From Actinomycetota bacterium (GTDB lineage: Bacteria > Actinomycetota > Actinomycetes > Nanopelagicales > Nanopelagicaceae), in contig CANHRF010000068.1 in assembly GCA_947463335.1 (NCBI GenBank), forward strand, positions 1-5,939: 5,939 nucleotides of DNA. Direction: 5' to 3'. The notes under the pieces are model-generated. The model was not told the DNA's origin. It made no database searches and saw only the letters and a list, made by a program, of their open reading frames with translations. Both the position numbers and the translations under genes were made by a program. Below, in pieces: positions 5,292-5,939 of this stretch. Position 1 is the first letter of the stretch; every line of letters begins with the position of its first letter.

Positions 5292-5321
5292 TACTATTTC
5301 CAGCAAAAGGCCCGATATAAA
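5292..5321 (+). promoter_or_regulatory. Candidate promoter region of the binding-protein gene
   Basis: Two -10-like hexamers are present, TACTAT (5292-5297) and TATAAA (5316-5321). TTACTA (5291-5296) lies 19 bases before the second and could be a weak -35. Either would give a leader of roughly 60-90 bases before ATG 5390. I cannot choose between them, and I see no riboswitch or other known element in the rest of 5155-5373. Confidence 0.3.
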
Positions 5322-5373
5322 CCACCCTTATTCACTCGTGGAGATAGGTGCAGCCCGTCGCGGTCCAAACTAT

Positions 5374-5380
5374 AAGGAGA
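5374..5380 (+). promoter_or_regulatory. Ribosome binding site of the binding-protein gene
   Basis: AAGGAGA precedes ATG 5390 by 9 bases. It is a strong site that fixes this start, in contrast to the Shine-Dalgarno-less genes elsewhere in the window. Confidence 0.8.
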
Positions 5381-5389
5381 AATATAAGC

Positions 5390-5939
5390 ATGAAAAGAAA
5401 CTTGGCATTACGTGCCTTGGCAACAGCGGCGGCAACTTCGCTGCTTGCCGGTGCTTTTTCTGTAGGCGCGCTCGCCCCAGCGCAGGCTGCAACTAAATCA
5501 ACAGTGACCCTGCTTTCTGCGGGAGATATCACTTCACTAAACCCAAGCACAAAGGGAAACAACACTACATACAACAACCTCTCTGCTTCATTGACAGGTT
5601 TTGGATTTAGCTACTACAACTCCGATGCTGAACTTGTTATGAACACAAAGTTCGGATCGATGAAGATTCTTAAGAAGACAGCTAAGGACTTCCAGCTTCA
5701 ATACACAGTTGCTCCAGGACAGACATGGTCTGACGGCACAAAAATTGATGCGGTTGATCTACTTCTTACCCACGTAATTTCCTCATCAAAGTTCTCAGTA
5801 GCTGCCGGTCTTGGAGATCCTAAAGACGCAACCAAGAAGCCTGCATTCGACAGCCTTGGTTACGGTGGAGCGTACGATGACAATGTTGTTGGTGAGCCAA
5901 AGCTCAGCAACGGCAACATGGTTCTAACTGTTAAGTACA
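5390..5939 (+). CDS. ABC transporter substrate-binding protein, family 5, N-terminal part (runs off right edge)
   Basis: The first 183 codons are present; the rest lies beyond base 5939. The protein starts with an export signal: MKRN, a long Ala/Leu core, and an APAQA-A cleavage site after about residue 33. The mature region opens with VTLLSAGDITSLNPST (39-54), the first strand and Asn-Pro typical of peptide/nickel-type (SBP_bac_5) binding proteins. It later has YTVAPGQTWSDGTKIDAVDLL (105-125), the family's W-S-D-G-T signature. Such proteins bring oligopeptides or similar solutes to an inner-membrane ABC permease, which would be expected downstream. There is no cysteine in the visible sequence, so it is not a lipoprotein, although a lipobox-like LAG-A (19-22) occurs. 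The ligand cannot be told from this portion. A strong ribosome binding site supports the start. Confidence 0.9.
   Translation, partial: MKRNLALRALATAAATSLLAGAFSVGALAPAQAATKSTVTLLSAGDITSLNPSTKGNNTTYNNLSASLTGFGFSYYNSDAELVMNTKFGSMKILKKTAKDFQLQYTVAPGQTWSDGTKIDAVDLLLTHVISSSKFSVAAGLGDPKDATKKPAFDSLGYGGAYDDNVVGEPKLSNGNMVLTVKY

Noticed and set aside
5332..5577. Minus-strand 81-codon frame with hydrophobic stretches
   Set aside because: It is antisense to the binding-protein signal peptide, whose Ala/Leu codons give hydrophobic reverse translations. It has no ribosome site or family match.

Overview
This 5.9 kb window looks like chromosomal DNA from a small-genome actinobacterium of moderate-to-low GC content. 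Three things point there: the tRNA-Gly(GCC), tRNA-Cys(GCA), tRNA-Val(GAC) order, which is a familiar actinobacterial cluster; several start codons that lack a Shine-Dalgarno sequence but sit 6-9 bases after a TANNNT box, as leaderless actinobacterial genes do; and the recognisable proteins. A freshwater acI-type (Nanopelagicales) lineage would fit, but that is inference.

Positions 1-302 (minus strand) hold the first 100 codons of a chorismate-binding enzyme of the PabB/TrpE family, which runs off the left edge. Diverging from it on the plus strand is the tRNA block: tRNA-Gly, a good intrinsic terminator, tRNA-Cys, a stand-alone type II phosphomannose isomerase cupin gene (661-1005), then tRNA-Val.

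Positions 1203-3775 carry three genes on the plus strand with an accessory look: a membrane acyltransferase of the Acyl_transf_3 family, an unrecognised exported four-cysteine protein with AT-rich stretches, and a DUF1349 protein. The last two overlap by 4 bases (ATGA). At that junction an A7 run forms an in-register A_AAA_AAA heptamer whose -1 frame enters the DUF1349 gene exactly at its ATG. A small seven-cysteine zinc-ribbon-like protein follows (3970-4140).

Positions 4166-5143 (minus strand) encode a complete phosphotransferase of the APH/homoserine-kinase-II/SrkA superfamily, convergent with the zinc-ribbon gene. About 245 bases of intergenic DNA then separate it from a divergent plus-strand gene, cut by the right edge, for the start of an exported family 5 (peptide/nickel-type) ABC transporter substrate-binding protein. 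That protein has a signal peptide but no lipobox cysteine.

The genes do not form one pathway. Cell-surface carbohydrate chemistry (phosphomannose isomerase, acyltransferase) and nutrient uptake (binding protein) are the only functional themes, and the first is a weak guess. I found no CRISPR array, insertion sequence or phage gene. The least explained signals are three copies of the octamer GCGATCGC, all encoding Ala-Ile-Ala in the same codon phase, and the slippery junction at 3194-3203.
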